Source: an uncultured Polaromonas sp. (GTDB lineage Bacteria > Pseudomonadota > Gammaproteobacteria > Burkholderiales > Burkholderiaceae). From it: 13,746 nt of DNA. The notes under the pieces are model-generated. The model saw nothing but the letters and a program-made list of their open reading frames with translations, had not been told where the DNA came from and made no database searches. Positions 13,328-13,746 of the stretch are shown piece after piece (positions within the stretch are counted from its first letter, which is position 1; each line of letters opens with the position of its first letter). The stretch is taken from contig CAMLDT010000086.1 of NCBI GenBank assembly GCA_946479075.1, forward strand, positions 1 through 13,746. Reading direction: 5' to 3'. Position numbers and translations under genes: made by a program.

Positions 13328-13746
13328 CGGAGCGTGGCCAGAAAGGCGATCAGATCGGCGCGCTCCTGCGCATCGTCCACCTGAAAACCCATGCGCTGGC
13401 CGGCCACCAGCGCTTCCGGATCTTCCAGCCAGAGATTGAGGGTTTGCGGCGTCCAGCGCAGGCGCGACTGCGCTAGTTCGTCTGAGTATTTATAGCCTTT
13501 GAGGCTGCCCACGCGGCGCCCCATCACGCCGCGGTGCGCCGGCCCGATCTTGTTGCTGTCCACCGCATGGCAAGCGGTGCAGCGTGCCTGGTACAGCGCC
13601 GCACCGCGCTGCACATCGCCGGGTGGCGGCGTGCGCCACTCCCGGGCTCCCGCGACTTGCGCCCAGGCACTGCCCGCCGGCATCCCCGCCTGCAGGAGCA
13701 GCAACAGCAATAACAGCGTCGCGCGAACAAAGGCGCCTGGCGTGAC
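13324..13746 (-). CDS. Small class I cytochrome c, 5' end beyond the window
   Basis: The frame stays open to the window edge, so 140 residues are visible and the true start is probably outside; the only start codon before the hydrophobic run is a TTG at 13710. A Leu-rich stretch followed by AGMPAGSAWAQ is a Sec signal peptide for export to the periplasm. The mature part has one haem site, CTACH, then IGPAHRGVMGRRVGSLKGYKYSDEL and a GQRMGF segment supplying the distal Met, the order seen in class I cytochromes c of the c2/c550 type. It carries single electrons between respiratory partners, which are not identifiable here. The stop is TAG, formed from the same CTAG that ends the topoisomerase gene. 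Confidence 0.88.
   Translation of the reverse strand, partial: VTPGAFVRATLLLLLLLLQAGMPAGSAWAQVAGAREWRTPPPGDVQRGAALYQARCTACHAVDSNKIGPAHRGVMGRRVGSLKGYKYSDELAQSRLRWTPQTLNLWLEDPEALVAGQRMGFQVDDAQERADLIAFLATLR

Overview
The window reads as chromosome of a GC-rich betaproteobacterium, most likely Burkholderiales/Comamonadaceae (Polaromonas, Rhodoferax or Variovorax type). This rests on base composition, a Bug-family solute receptor, FMN-dependent lactate-type dehydrogenase, small c-type cytochromes, and short dispersed repeats of a kind I associate with that family. Lineage is inferred; there is no rRNA or other marker gene here.

Left part (1-3865, + strand): the C-terminus of an alpha-2-macroglobulin-like protein and pbpC, the periplasmic protease trap and its partner penicillin-binding protein, which are usually adjacent. 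Here a nucleotidyltransferase-fold gene with an AT-richer front end sits between them. Near-identical 12-bp sequences at both junctions suggest it was inserted. PbpC itself carries three in-frame repeat-derived segments: in the signal peptide, between the two enzymatic domains, and before the C-terminal domain.

Middle (3920-9726): a SelA/DgaE-like PLP enzyme on the - strand diverges from an FMN-dependent alpha-hydroxy-acid dehydrogenase. Then comes a tight + strand cluster: an AroQ/PchB-type chorismate mutase, a tripartite-tricarboxylate (Bug) periplasmic binding protein (ATGA overlap), and a TrpEG-like chorismate-utilising protein. The glutamine-amidotransferase half of the last protein has lost its whole Cys-His-Glu triad, and its chorismate-binding half appears to lack one metal-binding Glu. 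This cluster is the best candidate in the window for undescribed biochemistry.

Right part (9734-13746): a membrane-anchored dihaem cytochrome c (-), convergent with the chorismate cluster; dinB (DNA polymerase IV) and a type IB DNA topoisomerase in a row (+); and a small monohaem cytochrome c (-) whose 5' end runs off the window. The topoisomerase and the last cytochrome share a CTAG that gives a TAG stop on both strands.

The most general observation is that three copies of one dispersed repeat (AGCTG-N18-GGGCTG core) and one REP-like inverted repeat all lie inside open reading frames, near protein ends or domain linkers. No tRNA, rRNA, CRISPR array, transposase or phage gene was seen. No gap without a gene exceeds 300 bases; the longest is 10634-10849.
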